Below the pieces are notes generated by a model. The model did no database searches and was not told where the DNA came from. It saw only the letters and a program-made list of their open reading frames with translations. From assembly GCA_022385805.1 (NCBI GenBank), contig MU277717.1, positions 62,001-126,000 of the forward strand: a DNA stretch of 64,000 nucleotides, written 5' to 3'. A program made the position numbers and the translations under genes. Source of the stretch: Pilatotrama ljubarskyi (Eukaryota > Basidiomycota > Agaricomycetes > Polyporales > Polyporaceae). Of the stretch, positions 1 through 11,018 are shown one piece after another; positions within the stretch are counted from its first letter, which is position 1; each line of letters begins with the position of its first letter.

Positions 1-15
1 ACCACGACCTCCTCG

Positions 16-1363
16 ATGGCGCCAAAGCAGGATACAGGGAGGTCGTACCACCTACAATGCACCGGAGAGGCGGCAGCTACCGCACAAGCCCACGCAAGTC
101 CAGAGAGCATCACGCTATTCGGTAGTTGTTTCTGCCCTTTCGTGCAGAGGGTCTGGGTAACCTTGGAGCACCTCGGGATTGATTACATGGTAAGAGGGCC
201 TCACGGTTCTGCCCTAATGAGCTGATACCGACCACTCTCATCGTCGCAAGTACTGTAAGTACGCATACTGGCTGTCGGCCACCCCGTCACTCATGATGGG
301 TGTGTTCAGACGAAGTTGACCCTTACAAGAAGCCCGCGGAGCTCCTGGAGCTGTCGCCAAAGGGCCTCGTGCCGGCGCTCAGGCTCAACAACTTTGACCC
401 GCCCAGGGCCCTGAACGAGAGCACGGTTATCATGGACTTTCTCGAAGAGTTAAGCCGGGCATATTCAGGTAGTCGCCATACAGCGCCGGCTGACCTGTCT
501 CCCCTCGGGACTTCCCAGATTGGCGACGAGCAACACCAAGCGCTCCTCGCACACCACGGAAAGCCTCTTCCCTCCGTTATCGGACCCCTGTAGGTCGACT
601 CTGGGGCTTCTCCTGGTTGCGCAGATACGCTCCTTCCGGTGGCCCCCGCCGTTTTCCGGACGGGTTTGCGCTAACATGTTCATCTTGCTCCATCTCCCTA
701 TCTAGACGCACGGGCTCTCATCCGTCTTCAGGCGGACAATGTGAACCGCTCGCTGGTTCCCGCCTTCTATCGATACCTGCAAGCGCAGGACGAAGGTACG
801 TACTGTTTCGTATCGTGACCGGGACTTCGTCACTTCATTCCCGCGGTACGCTCGTAAGCTCATGAGAGACCTTCAGCCAAGCAGGTCGAAGGCGCCAGAG
901 GCTTTGTGGAGGCGATCGACGGTCTCCTGACGCTGTTCAAGCGCGCGGAGCGCGAAGGCTATACGCAATATGGCCTCTGGCACGAGCGTGGCTCGCTGAG
1001 TTACGCCGATGTCATGGCTGCGCCTTGTGAGCTTCGTTCCGTCAGCCTGGTGAAATGCGCAAGGAGGCTCATCTCGATTGACAGGGCTCTTCCGCGCGAC
1101 GAACGTATTGAAACATTACCGCGGATTCGTCCTTCCAGAGGGGGAGCAGTTCCGCGCCTACCTCGACCGCGTGCTGAACCACCCCGCGTTCAAACGCACT
1201 TGTAGCGCAGAACAGCTGTACCTTGACAGCTACGAGAGGTCAGCAGTTCGTTGCGGGGCGACGAGATGCAGCGCGCCTGACGAGTGCTGTCAGATATGCC
1301 TTCAATAGACCGAACACCAGCCAGGTCGCCAACGCTATCAATGCGGGGACGGCGCTGCCTTGA
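16..1363 (+). CDS. Omega-like glutathione S-transferase
   Basis: Cytosolic thiol transferase of the GST omega type, expected to act in glutathione-dependent reduction or detoxification. Eight exons join in phase: 16-189, 251-254, 310-448, 519-589, 706-795, 877-1026, 1085-1238 and 1294-1363, giving 283 residues. The thioredoxin-like N-terminal domain holds the CPF motif with the likely catalytic Cys40, followed by a DPYKKP stretch and the ESTVIMDFLEE glutathione-binding segment. The C-terminal helical domain includes APWLFRATNVLKHYRGF. Exon 2 is only 4 nt (TACT); it restores the frame and yields Tyr-Tyr-Glu-Val-Asp-Pro, as expected for the family. The start is the first ATG after the window edge; about 30 residues precede the thioredoxin fold, so a more distant start cannot be excluded. 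Confidence 0.87.
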
Positions 1364-2557
1364 CTCGGCTTTGCGTTATTGGCACTTTCCGGGGCTCGGA
1401 TGATCGAACCTCGCACCGTGATCATCCAGAGTTAGCTAGCAATATGTACTCGACGCCCAGCGTCTAAGAGAAAATAGGCTCCCTTTCGTCGCATGAGCCC
1501 AAAGCCTCCTCATTAAGCCATAAGGTCTTGCCAAGCTTCGAGATCGTCCATGTTGTCCATCGAAACCCGAGAGTCCGAGACTGGGGTCCCCCGGATTGAA
1601 GCTGCACTGACAGCCAGGTTCCCCAGCCTGGCTCTCCCGCAGCCCACTCGCCCCATACATAGGCTTCTTGTGTGAATCACGGCCTCTTCATCACTTGAAG
1701 ACGGTCTGATGTGGTCCGCGGATGGCCTGATCCTCATCAAACGTCTGCGTCCGGCGTTTGGTGGGAGGCAAGTGGCAGTGCCAAAGGAGCTGTCCCTCCA
1801 TCCCCTCTTGACTTTGACCTCCACCTCGACGATGTTTACCGGTCAAGCTACCGCCAGCGTCCCATCTCTTACTATACCTCACTCCGCGGAACGTCGGGGT
1901 CTTTCTGAGGGACGTGTTTGTGTTTCCGGTTAAGTCTGACAGGTCTTGTGAAGCGTACACGGGCACTGGTAGTGCTCCGGCAGCAGACCGACTCTGTCTT
2001 ACTATTGCCGCGTGCAGCTGGACTCACCGTCCCACGCCGGCGGTGAGTGCATATTCCCATGCAAGCAGGGTCAACACCTCTTTGACATCCATCAATCCAT
2101 CGTGAACCCAGCCAAGGGGCTAGGCCGTGCAGTCCCGTCCTCGAGGCGGGCTTGCAGCGCCGGGCATTGCAATTGCACAACTTTGGCACGCGGAACAAAC
2201 TCCATCAATCTTGACAAGACGCACCCCTTCTGCGACAGGTCGCAACGCCCGAAAGGAGCCTCTTCTTGCCGGCTTGACGCCCTCAGATGCTTCATATTCT
2301 CATGATGGCTCCGCTCGCGCTTGCTGAAGACTTTCCTCCCCTATTCCTCCGCCGCCTCGTTCTACCTTGAGTCTTCGGGGCACTGTGACGCTGCTGCTGT
2401 GGACGTCTGCCTGCGCTGTGGCCCGCCTGCTCCTTCTGGTCTCCTTCGTCGTGGTACTCTGAGTTGAGGTCACTGCGCAAGCATTTCTGTCTGTGTATCT
2501 CGCTCTTCTCCCCGGGCCTCGACCGTCTGCTGTATCGTCTCAGTGACAACGCCCACA
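1364..2557. other. Intergenic, no gene recognised
   Basis: I see no convincing gene. A short coding-like frame near 1795-1908 on the plus strand (ending in a Ser-Tyr-Tyr-rich peptide) has no start or neighbours that splice to it and may be a relic. The last 100 bases are pyrimidine-rich and are probably the 5' leader of the bestrophin gene. Confidence 0.5.
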
Positions 2558-4706
2558 ATGGTCGCGAAAAATCCACTCTTCATGGGCTGGAGCCTGAAGA
2601 AGTTCAAGGCGACTGTCATCAACGATATTTGGCCAGAGGTGCTATTCTTCTCCGGCGTTGCGACGAGTGAGTCTGTCATATACCCCTACTTGGCAAACCT
2701 AACCTCGTCGCAACGGTAGTGGTGACCCTCGTATCCGAGATGACAAGGCATAAGCTGCAATTCTCGAGCGCGATGCTGACGGTGTTGGGTACGGTACTCG
2801 GTCTGGTCATCTCCTTCCGGACCTCGTCGGCGTACGAACGGTCAGTGGGCAGTCCTCCCTTTGACATCTGCTGCGCTGGAATAGCTCATCCCTTGCATGA
2901 TCCATACCACTCATCTAACAGATATATGGAGGGAAGAAAGCTATGGACGAGCATTGCCATCGCTTCGCGCAACCTCGCTCAGATCGTACGTATCGTTCAA
3001 GAAGGTCTGAATTGGGCGCTTACTGTGGTCATCACCGCAGATCTGGGTGCATGTTCCCTTCGAGCGCGTGGACAAGAAAACTGGGCAGCAAAAGTCGATC
3101 CTCGAGGTCTCGATCGAGAAGAAGAGTATGGTGAACCTGGTGCAGGCGTACGCCGTTGCTGTGAAGGTATGCTGGTTGTTGTTCTCTTCTAGCGCCCGAC
3201 CCAGAACTCATTTCCCTCCGCATAGCACTTGCTCCGCGCGGAGCCTGGTGTGTACTATGAGGACCTGTATCCTCTCGTGTGCTTCCTGCCGCGATACGCT
3301 TCGCACGTTCCTGAAAGGGCTTCGGAGGACGACATGCTTCCTCTGTGGAAAGCCTCCAACATGGACGCCCGGAAGCATCAGACCGCGCATACCTTCACAA
3401 CTTCGCGTCCTCTTTCACCGGACCACAGCGTCAGCCGTGCGGCCTCTGCCCCGCCCGCGGGTGCGCCCAGCGTTGATGCTGAGAAGGAGCTTGGAGAGCT
3501 CTCCGAGGATCAGATCTACCACTCTCTCCGCGGGCGGCTGAAGCGCAAGAAGTCGTTCGATCCCGAGATGGCGCTCCCGGTGGTATACAGCGAGCACCCG
3601 CTGCGCCCCGCACGGAACCCGCCCAAGGAATCTCTGTTCGACTACCTCCCGTTTCTGCTCGTGTTCAAAGCGTTCTTCCGGGCCCTCGTGCGTCCATTCC
3701 GGCGCTCGAAACCTCAGCCCGAGCCTCCCATGAGTGCGTCGTCCACGACGCGCAGCTTCACGGGGAAGAAGCTCCGGCCGGAGGCGATCGACTCGAACGT
3801 ACCGCTGGAGATCACGCTCTTCTTGTCCAGCTATCTCGCGTGGCTGTTGAGGAATGGCCAGCTGCAGCCTGCTGTTGCTTCGGCGTTCACTGCGGGCATC
3901 GCGCAGTTGCAGGACACGGTGACGAACCTGGACAGAATTCGGAACACGCCCCTGCCGTTCGCGTACCAGGCGCACCTCCGGATCTCGCTGTGGCTGTATC
4001 TGTTCTTCCTACCTGTGAGTTGACGATGCGCCTTCGGTGGCATGATGGGGCACTGAGCGCGACCGCCTTGCCCAGTTCCAAGTCTGGAGCTCGTTCCACT
4101 ATTTGACCATACCGTGAGCGCCCCCGCGTCCTTCATGCTTGAGGCGAGGGTACTGACCTCTTTTCCCAGTGGAACGGCCTTCGCCTCATTCTTGCTCCTC
4201 GGTTTCCTCGAGATCGGTCAGGAGATGTGCGTCTAACCTCAGACTCGCCACATCTATCAGCACTAACCGCCCCGATGCCGAAACAGTGAGAACCCGTTCA
4301 ACTACGACATGAATGATCTCGGTGAGCGCACCGCCTCCATGATCGTGTCAAGCTGCCGGCGGTGCTGACGAGACAACACATCAGATCTCGACTCGTTCTG
4401 TCTAACGATCCAGCGCGAGCTACACGAGATCACAGCTGTACGTGGACTCATTGCTGGCACGGGGCCATCTCGCTTCGCCGTTTCCGCTTTCTGACAGACT
4501 ACACATAGCACACATGCCCCGATCCTGAGGACTACGTCTTCACCGCCTGGAACCAGCCCTTCGCGCCTGGGGACAGACGCACAGCCGAGGAGATGATGAG
4601 CGATGTGAGCCACTCCTACCACGGCCCAGACACCGGCATGCACAGCATACGCCGCACGCTGCTCAAGAGCTGGTGGGACGTCGATCAGATCACCAGGACA
4701 ACATGA
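2558..4706 (+). CDS. Bestrophin/UPF0187-family anion channel
   Basis: Predicted membrane anion channel of the bestrophin-like (RFP-TM, UPF0187) family. Ten exons join in phase: 2558-2666, 2720-2840, 2922-2985, 3041-3166, 3226-4014, 4076-4113, 4170-4226, 4287-4321, 4385-4437 and 4509-4706, for 529 residues. Family marks are FRTSSAYERY followed by MEGRKLW, a hydrophobic stretch VLGTVLGLVISF, the HYLTIP loop, and the hallmark IENPFNYDMNDL near the C-terminus, which is built across exons 7-9. A long polar insertion (about residues 155-280, rich in Ser and Pro) is probably cytosolic. Which membrane it sits in cannot be read from the sequence. It is transcribed in the same direction as the GST gene, 1.2 kb downstream. 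Confidence 0.88.
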
Positions 4707-5939
4707 ACGCCATATCCACATAGTGAGTCCAGAGCCAGCCGCCTCTGCCATCATTGCTGAAGAGATCCTTGCAAGCCACGCACACGACTGGAAAATGCAA
4801 GTGATGACCGTTTCGTCACGACGATTTCACGCAACTTCAGGGTCTAGATGATCTTGATGAAGCTCTCGGGTCTGTGTATCTATTTGCTCTCGCTGCTGTG
4901 ATCATGTTGCTCTGATGACGACCTTTGGGTTCGCCGGACACGTACCTACATCGCGTGCTGCGGCCCAAGCTGCTTGTTGGTCGACCGTGAAGATGCATCT
5001 GGTGGCAAGTTGAAGATGGGAACCTTCAGAGTCGAACAAGCTCGTCGGGTCATCATCATTCCCAAACCAACAACCCTATACAGCGCTGTTCCAGTCAACC
5101 GACGCGCTTGAAACCCGTTGTGCATCTGGATCAGGCCACGCTTGAGTATACCTACCGCAGTGTGCTGACATACATTTGCCGAGCCATGCTCGAGCTTCAG
5201 TCTGCATGAACACCTACGTCCGCTGGGCTCACTGTGGGCGGCTGTATCAGACGAGTATTTGGACCTACCTACGCCTGAACTTGTGTAGCATAGTCGGAAT
5301 AGTCCTCCGACGCGTAACATCGCGTATAATGAGCGGCTCGTGACCGCGCCGAGAAGTGAGAGAAGCGATAATCTCTCAGGATAAGCAGATGGGCGTAAAC
5401 GCTGAGGTCACAGGTCTAGACCACGTTTAAGAGTGATGTCGCTTGTGCACGTTGAGGGAAAACCCCCGCAAGGCGTGGCGGGAACGAGGAGACTGCCGAC
5501 TTGAGCGACTTCAGAGACCGGCCGCGCGCCGCTTGATATAAAGATCCGGTGCATCGTGCGCGTCCGTCCTCCGACGTCCGAGGGCTGTAGCGCGGCCCCT
5601 CGACCTCGCCTTTTGCTGCTGCTCTTCGTGCACACTTGTCCTAGGTTCTTTGCTTTCTTGTATATAGCGCGTCGCAGCGCTTGGGAACACTGGTGCGCTG
5701 CGGGATAAACTTCTTCGAGACTCGCGTGCACTTACCATGAGGCCGATCGCTTCAGGTGCTCTCTCATCTCTATGCGGCGAGGCCTTACCTAGCTTCCCCA
5801 ATTGCAACCTACGGATATCCAAACCACCATCCACTCCCCCAACATACGCAGCTCGGTCTCCGTTGGGACCTGGAGCTTTCTATCGCAATATCGGCCTGCT
5901 TTCTCGCACATCGCCCTCTCGGAACCCTTCTGACTTCCT
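4707..5939. other. Intergenic, no gene recognised
   Basis: No supported gene. Small frames on both strands lack recognisable motifs and splice-consistent neighbours. The final 200 bases are C/T-rich and are likely promoter and leader of the coiled-coil gene that starts at 5940. Confidence 0.5.
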
Positions 5940-8900
5940 ATGACGACGCTGCTTGCTCCCGTTGCCGAGCAGAATGTTGGACCCGCACCTGGAATTGATG
6001 AAGATGTTGAACCCGATGCCCAATGGAAGGAGGCTCTCAAGAGGAGGATTGAGCAAGGGCTGCAGTCTATGGTGGACAAGGTGAGGCAGGAACGCGATAC
6101 CGGCCTCAGAGGCCTTCGTGAAGGCACGCGGGAGTACGAGATGGTCATCAGGGCCTACAACACATCCATGGACCGCGTTCGCAGGATTGCCGAGGAGCAG
6201 TTCAGCCAGGAACTCAAGATCGCGAGGTTCGAACGTTCGCTCGCGCTGGGCAAGGAGGTGGAGGGGGAGGAGTTCGAGGCGTTTCGGAGACAGCAGCAAG
6301 CCATCTGGGATAAGATTAAGCAGGAGGGGTCGGAGCGGCCACAGGGTCGTCCAGAATCCAGTGTCGTCGGACGTCCTACTCACGAGAATGGAGACCCTGT
6401 TGCTGTTCCGCGGGCGGGTGGTGAGCTTGACGTCAGGGAGGGCCCCTCTATGCTATATCGTGACTCTCGTCCGCTTGCCAGAGCCCCAGTTCCAGAGTAC
6501 CGCCCTCGGGACCGCACACAGAGCGGCGGGTCAGATCAAGTCGGAGGCGTGCCGGGCAGCTATGGTAGCAGGCCTCCCCGTTCACGCGGGAACTCCTCCG
6601 TGTTGGCCGCGGACTTCGATGCGCCGCAGTCAGGTCCCTCTCCCTATGACCAGACGTCAGTAGGTCGTCAAGGCCTCAGCTCTCTCTCGAGGACAAGACC
6701 TCAGGATATTTGGCTTCCGGTTCAGTCGTCCGGAAGCAACTCGTCTGCGACCTCTCGTACCCTCGCTCACGCCACGGCCCCCAACATATCACCTGTCAGT
6801 CCGAATGTACGGGAGGGACCTCCGAATGACGCCGGTGGGAGGACTCTGTCTCGCGCGGGCAGCATGCGGTCGCATGAGCGACCTTCTCCAGTCTCCGACC
6901 TCGAACCCGGCACATCCTTTCCTCGCGATCGTTTTGGCATGGGGTCCGTCGAGGAGCGGGAACGGATGTCCTCGCGGAAAGGCAAGGAGCCTGACAGGCC
7001 TGAGCCCCAGCGCGAGGCCGGCGCCGCTCAGCCGACCATCTACGACTACTACGTCTCGCGCCGCCCGGAGTCGCGAACCGCGATGCCCATCACTCCGGCT
7101 CGACCATCTCTGCCCACGCAGTCCTCCGACGAGCCGTACTTCTATCAGGTCCACAACCCGATTCCCTCCTCACGACCTCGTCCCGAGAGCGAGGAGAGGG
7201 ATGGTATCCCGGTACGCGCATGGTCCTCGCGCCGCAGCATCCCCTCGGATCAGGGCTCTCCGGAGAGTCCGCGGTACATGCACTCCGGCTCTGCGTCCGC
7301 CAGGCCAATACCGAACAAGCGGTCCTTCAATGGCGAGTACGACAGCTGGCAACCTCAGCCTGGCTCGGCCTCACGACCAATATACGGGCCGCAGAGTCCT
7401 CCTGCGCCCTATACAACGTCGAACAGCCGCCCCATCCCGCGCCCACCCTCAGGAGATGACAACCCTCGACGCCATTCTCCCTCCGGCCCTTGGCATGGCT
7501 CGACGAGCCCTCCAGACGCGTTTCCTTTTGCCGGGTACGACCTCCCGTTCAGTTCCAGTCCTCGCCACCGCTACTCGAATAGCCCGGCAGGCAGCATCAG
7601 CGGCCGGCGCAACTCGAATGGATCTCGCTCCGTCCGCTCGCGCTCCTCTCGGCAAGAGTTCTGGGGCCCATCCGACGTTTCACAACGCCCTCTAGCCACG
7701 TACGAGGAACAGTCCGTCGCCTCTGACACTGACTCGGAAGAGGACTATGGAATGGACCTGGATGATCTTTGGCGCGTGCGCGAGAGGCAAGAGCTGGCCT
7801 GGAAGCTGATACGCGAGCAGGAGGAGGCTAAGCGGCAAGAACTCCTCAGGAAAGCCGAAGAAGCCAAGCGCCTCGAGGAGGAAGCGAGGCGGAAGGAGGA
7901 GGAGGCAAGGCGGCAGGCTGAAGAGGCACGTCGTAAGGAAGAGGAGGTGCGGCTGAGGGCGCTCGAGATTCAGCAGAAGGAGGAGGAGCTGCGTCGTCGC
8001 GAAGCCGAACTCGCTAGGCGAGAGATGGAGGCCAAGTACGCAGAGGAGCGCCGGAAACGAGAGGAGGCGGAGGCACGACTGCAGGAGGAGATACGAAGGC
8101 GCCAGGAGGCCGAAGAAGAGACGAGGCGACGTGAACAAGACGACGAGAGGAGACGGGCCCGCGAGGAGAAGGAGCGACGCGAGGTTGAGGAAGCCGAGAG
8201 ACGGAGGCAAGAGCGAGACGAGGCCGAGAGGCGGAGGCAGGAGCGAGAGGATGCTGAGAAGCGGAAGCGAGAACGGGAAGAGGCGGAACGGCGGGAGAGG
8301 GAAAGGAGGGAGCGAGAGGAGAGGGAAGGAAGGGAACGAGAGGAGAGGGAAAGGCGGGAACGAGAGGAGAGGGAGCGACGGGACAAGGAAGAGCAGGAAA
8401 GGCGGGAACGTGCGGCGAAGGAGCAGCAAGAACGCGAGAGGCGACAGCGAGAGGAAGAGCAGAAGGCCAAGGAGCGGCGGGAATGGGAGGAGCGCAAGCG
8501 TCAGCTCGCCGCTGAAGGGCGAGCTCAAGCAGAGGCAAGACGCGAGGCAGAGCAACTACAGGCCGAGAGGGAGGTGGCTGAACGACTCCAAGCGGAGGCG
8601 GCGAGGGCCGCTGAGGCTGAAGCTCGCGCGCAGAGCCAGGCAGCACGCAGGCAAGACGCTGCACCTTCAATAGCGACCGCCGAGCCGCGCATTCCCTCAC
8701 CAGACGTCTCTGAAGAGTTTCAGGACCCAGAGCTCATTCGGCAGCAGCAGATCATCCTCGAGCGTATCCAGATCGAGAACCGCGTCAGAGAGGAAGCCAA
8801 GAGACGAGCCGAAGAGACGAAGAAACGCGCCGCGATGGAGGAGGCCAGGAAACGTGCTGAAGACGAAGCTCGACAACGAGCTGAGGCGGAGGCCAGGAGT

Positions 8901-10034
8901 CGTGCGGAAGCCGAGCAGGACGGGCTGCGAAGGGAACTCGATGCCAGACGACGCGCCGAGGAGGAGTACCGGAAGAAGGCAGAGGATGCCAAGAAACGGG
9001 AGGATGCGATACTGGCAGACGTCCTCCGCCGCTCGGAGGAAGAACACCGCCGACAAGAGGAACAGCGCAAGAGACAGGACAGCGTCGGCAGCTCGTCCGA
9101 TGCCTCCCGCTCCGGAGCATACTACTCTTCAGCCTCCTCCGTACCTCGTCCCGTACCTACCTCAAGCTCAATCCACGGCAACGCGTCGGCGGGCGACCGC
9201 AGTAGTACGGCGTCTTCCTCCAGCCACAGCAGTTCCTCCAGCTTTTTCTCCGCAACTTCTGGGCGATCCACATCCACTGGGTATAGCTCCTCGTCGGCAA
9301 GCCGCGCCACTGCTACGCCCATACCTGGCGGTGCGGGCACACCGACCACTCCTGGCGTTGGTTCCGTCCCGAAAGCCGCGTGGAAGACCTCCGCGTTCCC
9401 GCAACCTGGTTCTTCCCCGTCAACTCCCAGCCGGTCGGCCACAGGTAGCGCCTACCGCACAGCGCATGTTTCCACCCCTTCTCCTGCACCGTCCGCTTCG
9501 AGTCACGGCCGCCCCGGCGCTTCACAAGGCGTTCCGCTTCCCGACCCAGAGGCATGGACTCGTCATCAACAAGAGTTCGCGCGGCAGCAGTTTGAGCAAT
9601 TCCAGCGCGACCAGGAGAGACAGAACCGCCAAACACAGGCCACTGCGATGAAGCAGCTCACCAAGGAGCAGGTCATCAAACTGTTTGAGGATCATGAGCT
9701 TCGCTGGGCCACGCTTGCGAACCTGGATGTCCTGAGCTGGCAGTTGTTCCCTTGGCCAATGTTGAAGCAACCGTCGGACCCGGAGCAGGTGACGTACCCC
9801 GAAGTGCAGGCCTATGTCTTGTCGCCGCACCATCCGGGCGACAAGAGCCAGAAGGACCGAATCAAGGACCACTTGCGCAAGTGGCACCCCGATCGCTTCG
9901 AGACTAAGCTACTGCCGAAGGTCCGGGAGGATGAGCGCGAGAAGGTGAAGGAGGGGGCGGGGGCGGTGGCGCGACATCTGAACAAGCTGCTCAGCAGCCT
10001 CTCCGGGAGCGCTGAGAACGGTCTGTTTGGGTGA
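5940..10034 (+). CDS. Giant charged-helix protein with J-like C-terminus
   Basis: Single-exon gene for 1364 residues; specific function unknown. Residues 1-120 are helical and charged. Residues 120-600 are Ser/Pro/Arg-rich and probably disordered. Residues about 605-1045 are an almost uninterrupted run of Glu, Arg, Lys, Ala and Gln in the pattern of a coiled coil or single alpha helix. A Ser/Thr/Pro linker follows to about 1200. The last 150 residues form a compact domain with LFEDHELRW, a Trp-rich segment (LSWQLFPWPML), then RKWHPDRF and a final helix. The HPD tripeptide between helices is reminiscent of J domains and of the C-terminal region of NFKBIL1-type proteins, known families in which this helix-HPD-helix layout occurs. 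That resemblance is my inference. The start is the first ATG of the open frame. Confidence 0.85.
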   Translation: MTTLLAPVAEQNVGPAPGIDEDVEPDAQWKEALKRRIEQGLQSMVDKVRQERDTGLRGLREGTREYEMVIRAYNTSMDRVRRIAEEQFSQELKIARFERSLALGKEVEGEEFEAFRRQQQAIWDKIKQEGSERPQGRPESSVVGRPTHENGDPVAVPRAGGELDVREGPSMLYRDSRPLARAPVPEYRPRDRTQSGGSDQVGGVPGSYGSRPPRSRGNSSVLAADFDAPQSGPSPYDQTSVGRQGLSSLSRTRPQDIWLPVQSSGSNSSATSRTLAHATAPNISPVSPNVREGPPNDAGGRTLSRAGSMRSHERPSPVSDLEPGTSFPRDRFGMGSVEERERMSSRKGKEPDRPEPQREAGAAQPTIYDYYVSRRPESRTAMPITPARPSLPTQSSDEPYFYQVHNPIPSSRPRPESEERDGIPVRAWSSRRSIPSDQGSPESPRYMHSGSASARPIPNKRSFNGEYDSWQPQPGSASRPIYGPQSPPAPYTTSNSRPIPRPPSGDDNPRRHSPSGPWHGSTSPPDAFPFAGYDLPFSSSPRHRYSNSPAGSISGRRNSNGSRSVRSRSSRQEFWGPSDVSQRPLATYEEQSVASDTDSEEDYGMDLDDLWRVRERQELAWKLIREQEEAKRQELLRKAEEAKRLEEEARRKEEEARRQAEEARRKEEEVRLRALEIQQKEEELRRREAELARREMEAKYAEERRKREEAEARLQEEIRRRQEAEEETRRREQDDERRRAREEKERREVEEAERRRQERDEAERRRQEREDAEKRKREREEAERRERERREREEREGREREERERREREERERRDKEEQERRERAAKEQQERERRQREEEQKAKERREWEERKRQLAAEGRAQAEARREAEQLQAEREVAERLQAEAARAAEAEARAQSQAARRQDAAPSIATAEPRIPSPDVSEEFQDPELIRQQQIILERIQIENRVREEAKRRAEETKKRAAMEEARKRAEDEARQRAEAEARSRAEAEQDGLRRELDARRRAEEEYRKKAEDAKKREDAILADVLRRSEEEHRRQEEQRKRQDSVGSSSDASRSGAYYSSASSVPRPVPTSSSIHGNASAGDRSSTASSSSHSSSSSFFSATSGRSTSTGYSSSSASRATATPIPGGAGTPTTPGVGSVPKAAWKTSAFPQPGSSPSTPSRSATGSAYRTAHVSTPSPAPSASSHGRPGASQGVPLPDPEAWTRHQQEFARQQFEQFQRDQERQNRQTQATAMKQLTKEQVIKLFEDHELRWATLANLDVLSWQLFPWPMLKQPSDPEQVTYPEVQAYVLSPHHPGDKSQKDRIKDHLRKWHPDRFETKLLPKVREDEREKVKEGAGAVARHLNKLLSSLSGSAENGLFG

Positions 10035-10848
10035 ATGTACGAGTGAGTCAAGTCCACTCATTAGCGTGGCGGACCGCACCTGACATTGCCACAACAGTTG
10101 AGAAGAAGCGAAGCGAACTGTAGCCCGATACCCCCAACTCATGCACTGTAGGATTAACACTCATTCATGGCCACAATATATCATCATACTCCAAGGGTTT
10201 GTACAGTGACGATCGGACGCGTAGCAGATGGGACTGGGCATCTAGCAGTTATTTCATGTACAAACTAGAACACGTAACAACGCATACACTCACTCTCAAT
10301 GTGGCGCACTACCCTGATGTTGGGTGCAGCCTTTGGTACTACCATCAACCGTGGTGAGCCTATGCTCTTCGTTTCAATGGGCTGAATGTACGACGCATAT
10401 ACCCACCTAATTAGCAGAGAAGTGGACGCTCGCCGGTAGCCACCAAGTCGGTTCGATGGCCTTGAGTGCCCGTCCTTTCAGGGGTGTGTCATCAACGAGG
10501 CGTGCACAAACTTTATAAAGTAGTAGTGGTGGTGTAGAGATAAGTTCTGAGATTTGCGACGGCCCGCTCGTGCTCTTGACTCGATGGCCAGCACGAATGC
10601 CCGCAACCCAGCTCCCAAATACGGCGTCACATCCGTGACAAAGACCTTTGTGGCGATTTCACACCCTCGTGGCGCTAGTAAGTTACCCAAGGCGCAAGCC
10701 GTGAACGATTCATCTCCCGGCCCGCAGCCTGCACCTCAGCGACTCGGACAGCTAGGCTTTCAGATCTATTGCGCTCCTCCTGCAATATGGCATGCGTCAA
10801 AGGCCAGGAAATACCACCACTGACTCAGCTCTACATATCCGTACTGTA
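10035..10848. other. Intergenic, no gene recognised
   Basis: AT-richer than the flanking gene, with no supported gene. Short frames near 10478-10823 on both strands have no motif or splice partner. Confidence 0.5.
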
Positions 10849-11018
10849 AGGTAGGCCCAGCGTAGATTCGACCACTATCGTCACGCGTGACCTCACGGCG
10901 GTAGCTGGGCGCTTAGCTAAGATACGCCCGCAATATGTGCATGAATTGCTTGCATGCGTGACAGAAAAAGGTCACGTGAAAATCACGTGTAGTGGTCGAA
11001 TCTACACTGGGCCTACCT
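10849..11018. mobile_element. MITE with 29-31 bp terminal inverted repeats
   Basis: The left end (from 10849) and the reverse complement of the right end (to 11018) match over about 30 bases with a single mismatch; both begin AGGTAGGCCCAG. Each end abuts a TA dinucleotide (10847-10848 and 11019-11020), the target duplication expected for Tc1/mariner-type elements. The interior of about 110 bp has no coding capacity but contains two CACGTG palindromes near 10973-10988. Size, perfect-ended TIRs and TA flanks fit a miniature inverted-repeat transposable element mobilised in trans. Confidence 0.8.

Noticed and set aside
3415..3975. 186-codon minus-strand frame opposite the bestrophin gene
   Set aside because: Shadow of the large bestrophin exon, Arg-rich without motifs.
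6118..7695. Plus-strand alternative frames of 181 and 296 codons
   Set aside because: They lie inside the 1364-codon gene in a wrong frame, with poor codon use.
7692..8700. Long Leu/Pro/Ser-rich open frames on the minus strand (287, 228 and 175 codons)
   Set aside because: They are mirror frames of the purine-rich coiled-coil codons of the plus-strand gene and have no independent motif.
10441..10465. GGTTCGATGG resembling a tRNA B box
   Set aside because: No pairing T stem, acceptor stem or A box around it.
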